A stretch of 64,000 nt of DNA from Fomes fomentarius (taxonomy: Eukaryota > Basidiomycota > Agaricomycetes > Polyporales > Polyporaceae). Under the pieces are notes generated by a model, which was given only the letters and a program-made list of their open reading frames with translations, was not told the origin of the DNA and did no database searches. A program made the position numbers and the translations under genes. Numbering within the stretch: the first letter of the stretch is position 1; each line of letters begins with the position of its first letter. Shown here piece by piece: positions 46,401-58,361 of this stretch. The stretch spans positions 1-64,000 of the forward strand of contig JABYQN010000008.1 in assembly GCA_022606135.1 (NCBI GenBank). The letters are read 5' to 3'.

Positions 46401-47845
46401 TTGGCTAGCCAAGTTGTGTGCGAAGTCTGCGTTCTTCCGCAATGAACGCGTGAAAAGGTGCTCCATCTGTTCAGGCCGATGGTGCGCCTGTCATGCCGAT
46501 AAATACCGTCGAGTGCGCAATGCTGCTTGGGTGGCTTGGCTGAAGGGGCCCCTCATCTATAAATATATTATATCACAGGAAGAACTCATGCGGGCATTCG
46601 ACTCATGGATGAGCTCGGGTCCAATACTCGCCTTCGAAGTCAGCTTCAGACCACATAGCATGTGCCAACAATTCCGATAGGTTGGTCGTCGGCACGGCGC
46701 GCTCCGTTGAGACTGATGATGCCTGTGGCTCCATCTGCTGCGATCATGGACATCTCCAAACCGTACAAAGGATATTGCTGGTTCGTGACAATTTTAGGGG
46801 CATTCTATGTCTATTAATATTCTCAACAGGCGTCCATCACAACCGTCTCCTCGCTATACACTATGGTGCTTGGTGAGTTCTTCGTGTTGCCTCATGGGAC
46901 TTTCGCCACTGACGTGAGTACCGTTAGGCCTGACTTGTACTACCGCTTGAACATGTATCAGTCGGTCATTCTCAACGTGAAGAATCAGGCTCAAGGCAAT
47001 AACTAATCAGTGAAACCTCTGCCGCCGGCCCTTGATAAGGTTCTTCTGCCAGCGCCCCGCGTCGGATATGCCTGAATTACATACAACACCCGAAATATTC
47101 GCGGGCAAGTCCGCAATATCGAACATCACGGTCCCGAATGAAAGCATCGTCGATCGGAGGAATTCGTAGTAGAAACATTCTTACGACCTGAGCGATGTCG
47201 TCAACGGTCGGATCAGAACCCGCTGTGAATACGCAGTCCGAATACGCATCCGTGGCTTCACTTCCTCCGACAGTCCCGGGCATCCTATCTGGTATAGAGC
47301 TGCGTAAGCCGCAGTAACAGTTCCGGATACTATGCACTCTGAATGACGTCACTGACTGTAGGATAGGCTAGCATGCCACACGCGATCCCACAGTATCCGA
47401 CGACCTCCTTCTATAACCACATGCGACCACAGAACCCCTTGCCGCAGACGGAGCGCTCCGTTATATGCTTCCATTCTTGGCTGGGCCAGATATACTCTCG
47501 TTGTTCCCACTCTGGCAAGGCGGCGGGTGTGCTCGCAGGGCTTCTTGCACTTGGCCTCCTGGCGCGCGAGCTAGTCTACTGCCACCTGCGCTCACTATTA
47601 CGGAACGATTCGGTATCTGTGCCTGCTAGTTGCGAAGGTGCCGAGCGTCGCATCCATCTTGTCTTGCTCGGAACGCGAAGTCGCCAAGTTGTTCGTAGCG
47701 CGAAGCATGAACGCCGCGACCTCGAGAGGCCGTTAAAAGGCATGCGTATGGTCTCGAAATCAGTAGCACCCTCGAGCAGCTCTCCAGTCGTACACCTCAC
47801 CAATCTCTCCACCATCGGGATTTTCTACGTTTTTGCTCTGCCACC
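43412..47845. other. gene-poor region, 4.4 kb
   Basis: No recognisable family or RNA gene. Open frames up to 188 codons (minus, 45465-46031) and 152 codons (plus, 43870-44328) have arginine/cysteine/serine-rich, non-repetitive compositions typical of chance frames in GC-rich DNA. The last 480 bases are the oxalate decarboxylase upstream region; a long open frame there (47373-48179) partly overlaps that gene's first exon in another frame and is a shadow. Confidence 0.5.
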
Positions 47846-49788
47846 ATGTCCAAGCTCCTCTCTTGTGTTCTCTTCGCCGTCCTCTACAGCTCACTCGTCA
47901 ACTCTATCCCCGTCCGCGACCTATCTTCGTCCTCGTCCTCGTCCACCTTCAGCGCAGCGACGTCCACAGACAACAGTCCCCCTGTTCCAAGCCCGACGGT
48001 GCCCTATGCGAGTGACGACACGAACTACTGGCTATGGAACGAGACGACCACGATTGATCCGGAGCCTGAACGTGGTACGCTCGGGGCAAGCATCTTGGGG
48101 CCACAAAACGTCCCTATCGCCAAACAGAACCCTGATATCCTCGCGCCGCCGACGACCGACTCCGGTAGCGTGTAAGTGATCCGCATCTTTCGGTTGCTGC
48201 GAACATCGGGCCGACTATCTATTTGATTTCATACAGTGGGAATGCCAAATGGCCATTCAGTCTTAGTAAGATGCAGCTGAACACGGGCGGATGGGTCCGC
48301 CAACAGAACGGTATGTAGACAACTCGCTCCCGAGCTCAATGGGCGTGGTTTGGAATGACAATCGGTGGCTTCGTGTTCCATACAGTTCAACAGATGCCCA
48401 TCGCTACCGGTAAGTCCTTTGGTTGTCTCAACTAGGAGAGTGCTTGCTCATTATGGAGCTTGTAGCGATGGCTGGCGTAAACATGCGCCTGGAATCAGGC
48501 GCTATTCGCGAGCTGCATTGGCATCAGACCGCGGAGGTGTGCATTTGCTATTTGGACCTTAACGCCTACCGTGCTAACTCAGTGTTCTGTAGTGGGCATA
48601 TGTACTGAAGGTAATGAGTGGATTCTTGTATTACATCAGATTGAATGACCGAGCATCTATCTGCAAAAAAGGGATCAACTCAGATAACGTCTGTGGATCA
48701 GCTCGGGCGCAACTACGTCGCAACCGTCAACAAAGGGGATCTGTGGTACTTCCCACCCGGTATACCTCACTCTCTTCAGGCGACGAACGATGACCCCGAT
48801 GGCACGGAGTTCCTCTTGGTTCGTCTTACTCTCGTTTCCCTGTACTTTCGTCGCTGACGAATCCACAGATCTTCCCCAGCGGTACATTCAATGACGACGA
48901 CACTCTTCTGGTCTGTCTATTTCGCTCGCTGTCATGACTCACACTCAGTCTCCCACATAGCTCTCCGACTGGCTTGCCCATGTTCCCAAAGAAGTCATAG
49001 CAAAGAACTTTCAAGACAATATAGCCGACTGGGACGACATTCCCGGTAGCCAGCTCTACATCTTCCCTGGCGGTGCGCCCTATCCACCTCGTAGTCTTCG
49101 TCCAGAACTAAATCAACGACAATACAGTGCCCCCGCCAGACGACCAGCAGCCACCGAAGAGCCCATATGGAACTGTTCCTGAGCCATTCTCTTACGAGTT
49201 CTCTAAAGTCGCGCCTACTCAATACTCCGGGGGAACAGTGAAGATCGCCGATTCGACCGTTTTCAACGTCTCGACCCAGATTGCCGTCGCTGAGATAAGC
49301 GTCGAGCCCGGGGCGATGCGCGAACTCCACTGGCATCCTACACAGAACGAGTGGGGCTTCTACCTGTATGCGCGCATTTCTCTTCACGTCCATGTATTCA
49401 TAACACACTCATACTTCTTGTGCAGAGAGGGGACGGCACGCGTAACACTCTTTGCTGGCACTGGCATTGCCCAGACGTTCGACTATCAGCCAGGAGACAT
49501 TAGCTATGTCCCTACGGCCTATGGTGAGCAACCGTTCCGGCCTCGCCTGCATGACGATTCCTGAAATTTAATCTATCAGGTCATTATGTTGAGAATACGG
49601 GCAACACAACACTGCGCTTCCTCGAGATCTTCAACACGGACGTCTTCCAGGACGTGAGCCTCGCGCAGTGGCTCGCACTCACCCCGCCGAAGCTCGTCAA
49701 ACAGCACCTCCAGCTCAGTGACTCGACCATCGCACGATTCAACAAGACCAAAGGCGTCGTTGTAGGCCCACCGAAGGCCAGTGCCTGA
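47846..49788 (+). CDS. oxalate decarboxylase, secreted bicupin
   Basis: Converts oxalate to formate and CO2 using manganese; agaricomycetes use it to control secreted oxalic acid. Eleven exons: 47846-48171, 48237-48310, 48386-48409, 48466-48536, 48593-48610, 48672-48818, 48869-48910, 48961-49072, 49128-49365, 49426-49523, 49580-49788; 1359 nt, 452 residues. Signal peptide: [21 protein letters not shown] Ser-rich linker (residues about 26-45) follows. Cupin 1 metal ligands H159, H161, E165 and H204 lie in [10 protein letters not shown] and PPGIPHSLQ. Cupin 2 ligands H339, H341, E346 and H385 lie in [11 protein letters not shown] and [10 protein letters not shown]. Between them, [17 protein letters not shown] is the conserved inter-cupin segment. 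Exons 3 and 5 have 24 and 18 bases. Every splice phase agrees and both metal sites are complete, so it should be active. Confidence 0.93.
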
Positions 49789-50175
49789 TACATCCTCATC
49801 AGGTACATGGATGCATCCTGTGCTCAAACAACAACTTGGCGGCCATCATATATGATTACTTATCATACTATGTATCCAGACGTATAAGCACGCTTTTGTA
49901 TTTTATGCGAACCTACAATCAGACGATGCATGCAATGACAAGAAGCTATGTATATCAGAATTCGAGAGAATCAAATGAAAGATCTGTACATGGTGCCGCG
50001 TTACAGGTTCATAGAGATCACCAACTAGTAGTATCCATGCTAGTGCATCACGGGCGACGTTGGTCAGCATGTGTTGAACTTCAAGTAAGTAGGATGTCTT
50101 TCTATGCGATTGACACTCGGGACCACACGAGTATCAGCAAGCTACCACTGTGTAGGTCCCACATCGCGTTGGATC
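49789..50175. other. intergenic after oxalate decarboxylase
   Basis: AT-richer than its surroundings; no feature recognised. Where the decayed paralogue's 5' exons and Goodbye domain would be expected, nothing matches. Confidence 0.45.
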
Positions 50176-53100
50176 AGCGAGAGCATCATCTGGACGGTTG
50201 GCTGCCTTGACCTTAGGCACATACAATCCATCATCGAGGCTTTAGATGACATTTGACGATGCGTTGGGGTACGTCAGTATACAAGAAGTGAACTGGTTCA
50301 CGGCATTGCGACCAACCGGGGTGGAGGTGTACTATATCATTCATCTCTCCTCCCTATCCCTGGATATCTAACTCCTTCTGCAGCTTGCTACACTGGCTGG
50401 CTCATTGGGCGAATGGTATGAGCTGCATGCTAGTCACGGGTCCCCCTATCATCCTAACCGTCACGTCCTCAGGATGGGATCTTTGTACACGGCGGGCAAC
50501 TCTACATTTTCTATGAAAGAAAAGGCGTGACCACTAGACACCTATTCATTGCCTTTTCTTCCAATCTCACGAAAAGGAAACCTATTCGGTGCCTATTTCA
50601 CGCATTTTCCGCATTTTGACCACGTGCAGAAGAAAAGTTGACCCATGGTCGCGCCTTTTCTGACCCTATTCTAAGGGAGAAAATGGGGAATTGCCCGCCG
50701 TGCTATGACCGACTATCAACGCAACATTCATGACATACTTGCTTGTATCGGGGCGCTGTCCCGGACTTCCGTACGCTATGCCAATCGGGGACAGTTCTGT
50801 GGATACGTTTGGGTCGCGCACAACGTTGTGCAAGACGTCACGGCCAACTTTAGAGGTACCGACGAAGATGTTCACCTTCTATCCCGGTTCCAGCGCCATA
50901 TCGCGGAGGAAGAGGAGCACTTTCGTGAAAGACTGGAGACCGTGATGTATGACATTGACAATGATGCCGTTGACCCAAAAGGGATTGGAAAAGGTATGAT
51001 GAACTGAGGCAGCATTGTTAGATGTGCACTCCGGCACCAATCGATTGGAATACAGAATATCTTTGTATTCCTGTAATTTATGCTGCGCTACCTATGCGTC
51101 ATGCGGACGGCGCGGACTTGTGTTCTTCATCCGGAAGAGCTCGTTGGTGCCCAAATATCACTTCGGGCTATCGCGGATGCCTTCGAACGTCAGCGCGAAA
51201 ATCTGTCTAGTGAGTACTCTTGAGTACCCCGTAGCCAACCAGTACACAGATACTGACGCAAAACCGTTAATGACTAGTGCTGTCTCCGTCTCAGAGGTAG
51301 CCTGAGAGGCATTTGCATGCGGAACGGTGAGCTCGAGATTCTTCTGGCCAAAGCTTGATAACCGCGACTTCACTTCCCATCAATCTAGTTTGCAGGTTCT
51401 AGGATCGCCATCATAGAGCCCAAGGCCGGAGCCATTGATGACGTTGTTCCAACTATCCCCAGTGACCCTACGCTAGAGGTGTTGCGATATCCTCCGCATC
51501 GTGAGAATTTCTATCCTGAAAATGAAGACGCTCTCGCTAATCTCAAGGAGGACAAGGAGGAGGTAGGACTGTCGTTGGGATAGATGTGATTTCTATCGTT
51601 TCAGTAATATGCTCTATTGACGTTTTGTGCCCTCCAGCTTAGGAGCATGGACGGGCATACTCTCCGCCCAGATCATTGACGTCGAGATGACCGGGGTCTT
51701 CACACTAGTACACTTCCATCCCTCCCCCGCCAACAAGGGACAGCTAATCCAGCCATTTTTCCAACCATGGATGTGCTCTCGGATGGATGTTGTCGTAAGA
51801 GTGTTACTTCGGCGAGAACTCGGCAGCACCATCGTACACCGTCACAATGACGCCTAACACGTCCTACGTTTCACCCATACGTCTTCGTCTCCGGCTTTCA
51901 GAAGATGGTTATACTCTTCAAGGCTGGTGGGATGCAACCCCTGCCTTCGACCGCACCTCGGAATCAGGAACGGCCTCCTCGGTCATCATGAAGCATGCAG
52001 GACATCATGTCATTCTGCCCATCTACTTCCCAGCTAGACGCGAACAAAGCGCGGATGCTGTGGCACTTTGCCATCTCCGCCGTGTTCTACTGCATCCTTC
52101 GACGCAACTTCATTTGGGACTTCCTCAAGTCGCGCCGAGACCGACGGCATCGCCTTGCCTCCCTGTTCTACCGCCAATCTGTCCAGTCCCTTCCGTCGGA
52201 GGACAACAAGGAACTGGTTTGTCTCTCAGGTCGGGCTCCTCAGGGACTTCGGCATGCAGTTCATCAGTTACACTATGCTCGAACCTGATAGATTCCCGTG
52301 CATTTTACCGGTATTAGCTGCGGCCGGCTGCTGAGGAGCGCAGTTCCGTGTCTGCGGGGCTGCCTCTGTGGGCCATTCCACCCCGCAGATTCTTCTCTTC
52401 GTGGTATTCTCCGCGACGACCTTCTCTCCACCTGACTGCAGTCCAGATATGCGCTGTTGCATAGCAAGTGGAGGACGTGGGAGTCGATAATCGACCTATG
52501 GGAGAAGGAGTCTGAGATCACGCAGATGCTGAAGAAAAAGGGCAACGGAGGAGACGGTGCTGGATCAGGGATGGGATAGTTCGCCATCCGCGCTCGCGAA
52601 GACAGACGGGACGGAAGCTACTGCCGATTTCGATGAATCCGAACCATCTGTTGAACTGCCTTATACAAGACGCCCCGTCATAGATCTCATGCGCGGAGAC
52701 CAGTCAAGGAATTCAGGAAGACTGCAATGCCGTCTGTGACTTGATCGACCCCGAAGGAAGTTGGATTTGGGGAAAGGGGATTGATGGTGTCAATTGCGAT
52801 ACCGACGATCACCCAGTTCCTACTCAAAGGCTCACACAGAATACCGTCGACGGGTTTTACAGTGTTGTTCGGGGTCGTGCGGACCAGGTTGCGGCGCACT
52901 CATCTGGTGATCGCGACGTCCTTTGTTGCATCGGATGTCAGGAGAAGGTGACGCTTCCCTGTTGGGCCCGTGCCGAATGCAAAGGTGAGTCAAGCCGGGT
53001 ATGTCTGTGCGACCTTATCTCCTCATCGCGCTTCCTCTGACAGATGTTTTCACCATCTGCAGGTCAGACGACGAACAGGGCGGCATTTCTCAGGGCACAC

Positions 53101-53330
53101 ACACGGCGACGCATACATTGTTGTTGATCACCGGAGGAAATACAGAGAGCGGGTCGGACCCTATCTCTCGATCTCGCTCCCATTCACTTACACATTCCCC
53201 TCCACGCCATAGTTATTCAAGCTCCCGGCGGCGAGACCGGCGAATGGGAACTCATGGAAGGGAGACTTACAGGGATTGAGAAGCGGTTGGAGACTTTGAA
53301 GGCAGCGTGCGGAAGATGCAACGCGTGCTC
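50176..53330 (+). pseudogene. truncated, decayed copy of the Goodbye/EF-hand gene
   Basis: Segments match the gene at 33027-37980 in the same order, starting in its exon 7. LDLRHIQSIIEALDD answers LDLMHLQPLNEALDED. A broken EF-hand GYVSIQEVNWF and LLHWLAHWANG follow. Then come AMTDYQRNIHDILACIGALS, FQRHIAEEEEHFRERLETVM, ELVGAQISLRAIADAFERQR, YPPHRENFYPENEDAL, RLRLRLSEDGYTLQGWWDA, QLDANKARMLWHFAISAVF and SRRDRRHRLASLFYRQSVQ, ending in the coiled coil GRLTGIEKRLETLKAA. The Goodbye domain is absent. The EF-hand region contains a frameshift and stop at about 50250, a MITE interrupts at 50488-50702, and more frame changes occur near 51990-52300. The cysteine clusters are mostly lost. It lies about 12 kb from the intact copy, in the same orientation. 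Confidence 0.82.
50488..50702. mobile_element. MITE, 215 bp, inserted in the decayed paralogue
   Basis: CACGGCGGGCAA (50488-50499) and TTGCCCGCCGTG (50691-50702) are exact 12-base inverted repeats. The inverted similarity continues inward with a few mismatches (..CATTTTCT / AGAAAATG..). The interior is AT-richer and non-coding. It sits exactly between the paralogue's LLHWLAHWANG and AMTDYQRN segments, which are nearly contiguous in the intact gene. The target duplication is unclear (TA flanks are possible but offset by one base). Confidence 0.75.
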
Positions 53331-53866
53331 GAGACTGCGGTCTCGTTGTTGCGCGCGAGTCCTTCGGCGACATTATCAACTGCGCTTGGCAATGCATCGC
53401 GGATGTGTTTGTCTAAATATGCTCATACTCTACGTCTGATTCTTGACTCGATTCCAAGAAGCAAGCCTGATATGTATCTAAGATGTGATCGTGTGTTGAT
53501 GGATGTAATCGAATGCTTAGATACTTACTGAGAAAATCAAACTACTGTGTCAAGAAGTAGTCTGACACGAGAAAGCACTCGGTTCGGCTCACATCAACGC
53601 CTTCTTGAAATCCACGAGCTAGATGAGGACTTGCACGTATATCACACCAGAGAAATAGTGACCCCAATAGTTGTTCATTACATTACAATCATTCCTTGCA
53701 CATTAGTACATCGTGAAGTTCCCCTTCAGCATGATGATCTCCCATGTCGTAATTGGTCGTGAAGTCGTCATCGCACTTGTCTCTAAGGTTCCAGACTAGG
53801 GGCCGTGGGATGCAGGTTGGCGAAATGTCAAGAGCTGGTGTGTCGAAGGGGCTAAGTATCGGGCCC
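53331..53866. other. intergenic, 3' flank of GH18 gene
   Basis: No gene recognised. AT-richer than the coding DNA around it. Confidence 0.5.
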
Positions 53867-54953
53867 TTAAGCAAACGCGCCGCCCTTCGCAGCGGCGATC
53901 CACTGAGCGTTGGCACTGGGGAACTGGAAGGCCATGATACCGCCGTTCCAGCCCCGAGCCTGAGCCTGCGCGACGCACGTGCCGAGCGTGGCGGGGTCAA
54001 TGAAGCCGTTAGTCGCGTCGGTTACACCACCCGGCTTGCCGATGACGAGCTTGTTGAGGTCCACGCCGTTCGCAGCAATCTCGAACAGGGAAGAGCCCGG
54101 GAAAGGAGCGCCAGCCGCATCGAGGAGACCCGCACAATCTGTGTAGAGGCCCTGGTTGTAGAATTGGATGTTGTACTGACGAGAGGGGGAGGTATATCAG
54201 TGTCGCTCGCAAGCGTGAGGCAGACCAGTAATAGACGTACGAAATCGATCAAGTTACCGACGTTCTTGTGGATCGTGAGGTACGCTCCTGCAGCGAACTG
54301 GGCATTGGGTGAGAGCCACGGGGCGAGCGGCGCGTGCGAGAGGATGAACTGGCCCTGGGGCAAGGTCTGGCGAAGAGTCTGCGTGAAAGTGGTGACCCAC
54401 TGCTCCGCAGCGCCATCGCCTCGGTTGATCGCGTCCAGGTCCTCGTAGTCGACGTCAATACCGTCGAGACCGGTGTCGAGGACGAATTGCGCGAACTGGG
54501 TCGCGGTGCTGACGGGGTCGATACCCGCGGTCGTGGGCTTCTCGGTCTCTCCGAACGCGGACGCAATGATGCTGATGCCCGCGTTGGCGTACTCCGCTTT
54601 CTTTGCGGCACGGACATCAGGAGGGAGCGCGGCAAACGCACCCGCCTGGTCGAGTGCTCCACGGGTGGTGAGGAAGGAGAGAGCGAGGACGTTCCAACCC
54701 TATGTGACGGATGTAAGATTATGTCACGCAAGAAGGCAACTTGGGGAGAACTTACCGCCAACTCGGCGACAGGAGGGAGCACATCCGCGGATACGAAGCG
54801 GTCGGTGTAGACGACAAATGCCGGGGTTGGGATGGTGGCACGGGCCACCAGAGGCGAGGCCTGCTTGGAAATGGGAACAGCAATGACGCTGCTCACAGAG
54901 GCCAGCGCCAGCGCGACCGAGACGGAAGTGATCATGTGAGAGAAGGAGAACAT
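53867..54953 (-). CDS. secreted GH18 glycosidase (chitinase/endo-N-acetylglucosaminidase-like)
   Basis: Hydrolyses beta-1,4-GlcNAc linkages; whether the substrate is chitin or N-glycans is undetermined. Exons 54953-54756, 54699-54241, 54175-53867; 966 nt, 321 residues. The N-terminal hydrophobic MITSVSVALALASVSSVIAV (residues 7-26) is a signal peptide followed by a short propeptide-like PISKQASPLVARA; M7 is an alternative start. The GH18 catalytic motif DGIDVDYED has D144, D147, D149 and the acid/base E151 intact. Other strand motifs: FVVYTDRF, GWNVLALSFL, GISIIASAFGE, GQFILSHAPLAPWL, YNIQFYNQG, and WNGGIMAFQF at the C-terminus. There is no carbohydrate-binding module and no anchor. The small single-domain size is close to class of endo-H/GH18 subgroup enzymes of basidiomycetes. 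Confidence 0.93.
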
Positions 54954-55076
54954 CGCTAGGACGTGACGAAAGGGCGTTACGAAGTGGTGAAAAGCCGACT
55001 AGCGGACTTGAGAGTGCGCGAATGAAAATAAGTAATGAAGAAGAAGGGGATGAGGAACACCACCGTTGACTACACA

Positions 55077-55086
55077 CCTTTTATAC
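55077..55086 (-). promoter_or_regulatory. TATA box of the GH18 gene
   Basis: On the minus strand GTATAAAAGG lies 124-133 bases upstream of the GH18 start codon. It is the best TATA match in the window and is consistent with a regulated, secreted enzyme. Confidence 0.55.
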
Positions 55087-58000
55087 ATGCACACCGTCCG
55101 GCAGGCGGACACACTGACTTCAAAACCCGGCAGTGCCGTCATGAGGAGAAACGCTGGCCAAGACTTGACTTGACCTGACACTAGCTACGGACAGCAGCCT
55201 ACCGAGACTATGCATCAAAACCGCATCAGGTCGTTACCGGCGGCGTTGAGTGAAGGGTTCAATGGAACTGATGGGGGTACAATCTGGACTCCTGTAATAC
55301 ATTCAACTTCGGCCTGGATGGTGTGACTGGCCATGGTCGATGAAAAGTGTTGGCAAGGCAGAGAAGTTGCCATCTTGGCAAAAGCGTTCGTCAGCAAGGA
55401 AGCCATCACATATACACATTGTCTCAATGCATTCAGCTGGGACCATGTATGTAGCTGGGATGAGGCGGAATGATTGGCAACGAACGTACTGATTCAGCGT
55501 CTCTTACTAAGACAGTGACGGAAACACTACTCGGGAAGTTGACTTGATAGAAATTGTTGTGATTACGTCGTGGCCAGCAATATAAGAGGTGCGCTAGAGG
55601 TCTGTGCTGGAAGTGCTAGCCAAGGATTGCGAGAGAAAGATCGAGGAGGAGTTGTCTCCACTCCGCAGTCTCGGAGCCGGGATGCGATATGGGCGTTTGT
55701 AGCACGTGGCATCGTAAAGTGTTTGCCAAGAAAAGCGAGTCCGCCAGTTCACACTGCAGGTTCACTGAGCCAGACCGCACTGCCCTGTGCAGTCCGCCGC
55801 TCGGACGACGGGCTTGATCATCAACGAAATTCAGATATTCACCCAGACTGCATCACGGAAGCGTTGTGGTGTGTCTCGTCGTGCACAATACAATGGTTGA
55901 TGAGAAGAGATCTCGTTCAGCCTTAGCACTGGTTCTGAGCTTCGAGAGGGTGGCACATCTAAGTACGGCTTCCAATGACTGTACTACCAGGAATTTTGGT
56001 CCATGAAGCGAGTCCGATTTCCGAGTACATACTCGTATCGGGATGCCTGTCGCGTGTTGCCGGCCCCAACGGGCCGGGACAGTGTACAGGTTCCAACAGT
56101 CTCTAATCGTACTTATTTCCGGACATATGGCCAACCTGGTCGGCCACGCATCAGGCGTGGGTGGCAATGAAACCTGTCCGTAAGATCCGCCATACCGGTG
56201 CTCGCAACAGGCATCAGCGGAGTTTCCACCGATGTTGGCAATGTGACTTACGAGTCTCGGAGCGATCATGAATGCACGGAGCTGCAAGGTCACGGTGTAT
56301 ACCAGGCTTTCGAGGTCAGTACATGGACATATGAGCTTATGGCTGAACTAGGGCTCGAGTGTGTGTTAGGGCAGCGGGTGATCCGTACCTAAACATCGAG
56401 AGCAAGTACTAGGTGTCGGCTGAATTGTGGCTTCGAAGAGTCCGGTACCGCGACCAGCACTCCTTTCATGACCACAGAACGCGCGGCTCCACTCCGCAGA
56501 GCCTCGGACGCTCTCGCTTCGTGTTGGAACCCCCGCACAGCCTGAGGGTATAAGACGCTACATATACGCTCCGCCTCTGGCATGATCCCCTCCTATCCTT
56601 ATGGCGCTTGGTGCGTCTCTTACGGTACGAGCAAGCTATGCATATGAAATGGCCTAGAGAGATATCGATGGCGCGACAATGCAAGCGTCTCACACCGCAG
56701 TCATCAAGCGACTCACGAAAGAGACCATCACATGAACACCCAGCCTAGTGGCAAGGAGCCGCGTCTCTAGATGGCACTGCGTCTGCCTCCGAGTCGTCTC
56801 ATGCCACAGGCATCAACAGGCCGGCGACTCGCAAGCATTCGCCTTGCCTAGTCTCCGTGACTCAGAACACCCCCGGCTCACGGCGATCCCAACAGGATAT
56901 TTGCGACGCCGCGAGGTTGTCCAGCATCCGTGACGCCAAACCGAACTGCAAGAAGCAACTTGACAGTGGGTCCGTACGCACCCTTGTATCCGAGTCGCAG
57001 CCTGGGACCGACAATCGCTGCGGATGACCAGTTGACTCAGCTAGAGTTTAGGCGGCTACGCATCGGGCATATCAACGCAGTGGGTGGTGGACCTTCTCAT
57101 GCCCGTGGTAGCGCCGTGTTGTAGACCATGGGTTTTGACGATATATAGAAGCCCTAGACTGAGAGCGGGTCGTAACCCCCCGATGGTGTGTCGTAGGAGT
57201 CAGGTCAGTTGGAGATGGTAGAACGGTCACCGTTACCCATTGAACCACGCACGTACGGCACACACTGGCAGGGTACAGGAGAGCACGCGAGTCAACTTAC
57301 AAGTCCTCTATATCTCCGGAAATAAGATACAAGAGCTGCTGCTGAAGAGCAGAGCAACAGTCGAAGCTAGAATTGTCGATCACGGTGTGCGTGACATCCT
57401 CGACCAGTGCATCGCCTTCATCGGTCTGACTCTGCGGCAATGGCCTGTGACCCCTGACGCGGTTGATAGAAAGCGAGAAAGCGAGTACTGGCCTAATCGC
57501 CTTCCAGTACGCCTCATTTCCTCTACGGTGCTGAAGTGACGCCACAGACATGTCAACTTGAAGCACTGGTCAGACAATGCTTCGATCTACTCTACTCCGA
57601 CGCCTTCCAGTCCTGCTCAGTTCCCACCGCCGCTCGGGGCAGCCACAGTCAAAGTCGTTCCTGTAACAGCCTCCCAGGGAGCAGATAGATAGCCACCGAC
57701 AAATCCAGATGGCTGATCGGCGATACGAGTGGGGGTCAGATCGGACTGGCTGCACCGAACTTCGATATCAGGAAGCGCGGAGGGAGGAAGTGTGAGAGTA
57801 ACTACGAACGCAGATGCACGCAGCATGCAGACGGGTCGTGTCGACCGGACGGTCCCAGGGGGAGACGTTCGGCGTTCGGAAGACAGAAAGCGAAGGCGAC
57901 CGAGTGGGTGTCTATTTTTCCGCTGCGGAGTCGTGGTTAGCCGGGATATCATTCATCCGCGTGGTGCCTCAGAGCAACGATCCGAGTACCACCACATCGT

Positions 58001-58315
58001 GATCGAGCAGCTCGACCTCCGGACGGGAAAATGGTCTCGGTCGGCTTGACTCCGAGCCGAGATGGCGAGCGGCGGGACGGCCGTCAACTTCAAGCACTGA
58101 CGGTGACGTTCCTGTGTCATCATCTCGATGGTGGATGCATACTTCAAGGGGGTGTGTGGAACTGCGGGCGTACTAATACATGGTAGCTAAGGTTAGCTGG
58201 CTGATCAAGGTGTCAAGGTCGAGCTGCAATCTGCAGAAGCACAGGGAGGTACGTACACGGATGCAGGCGCCGCACTGCCCGTGGGCCCAGCTGACTCTAG
58301 GTTGGATGCGGGTGG

Positions 58316-58361
58316 AGAAGGGGGAGAAGAGGGGAGAAGAGGGGAGAAGGGGAGAAGAGAT
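58316..58361 (+). repeat. purine-rich short tandem repeat
   Basis: Irregular repeats of AGAAGGGG / GGGGAGAAGA, entirely purine on the plus strand. It lies in gene-poor sequence. Confidence 0.6.
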
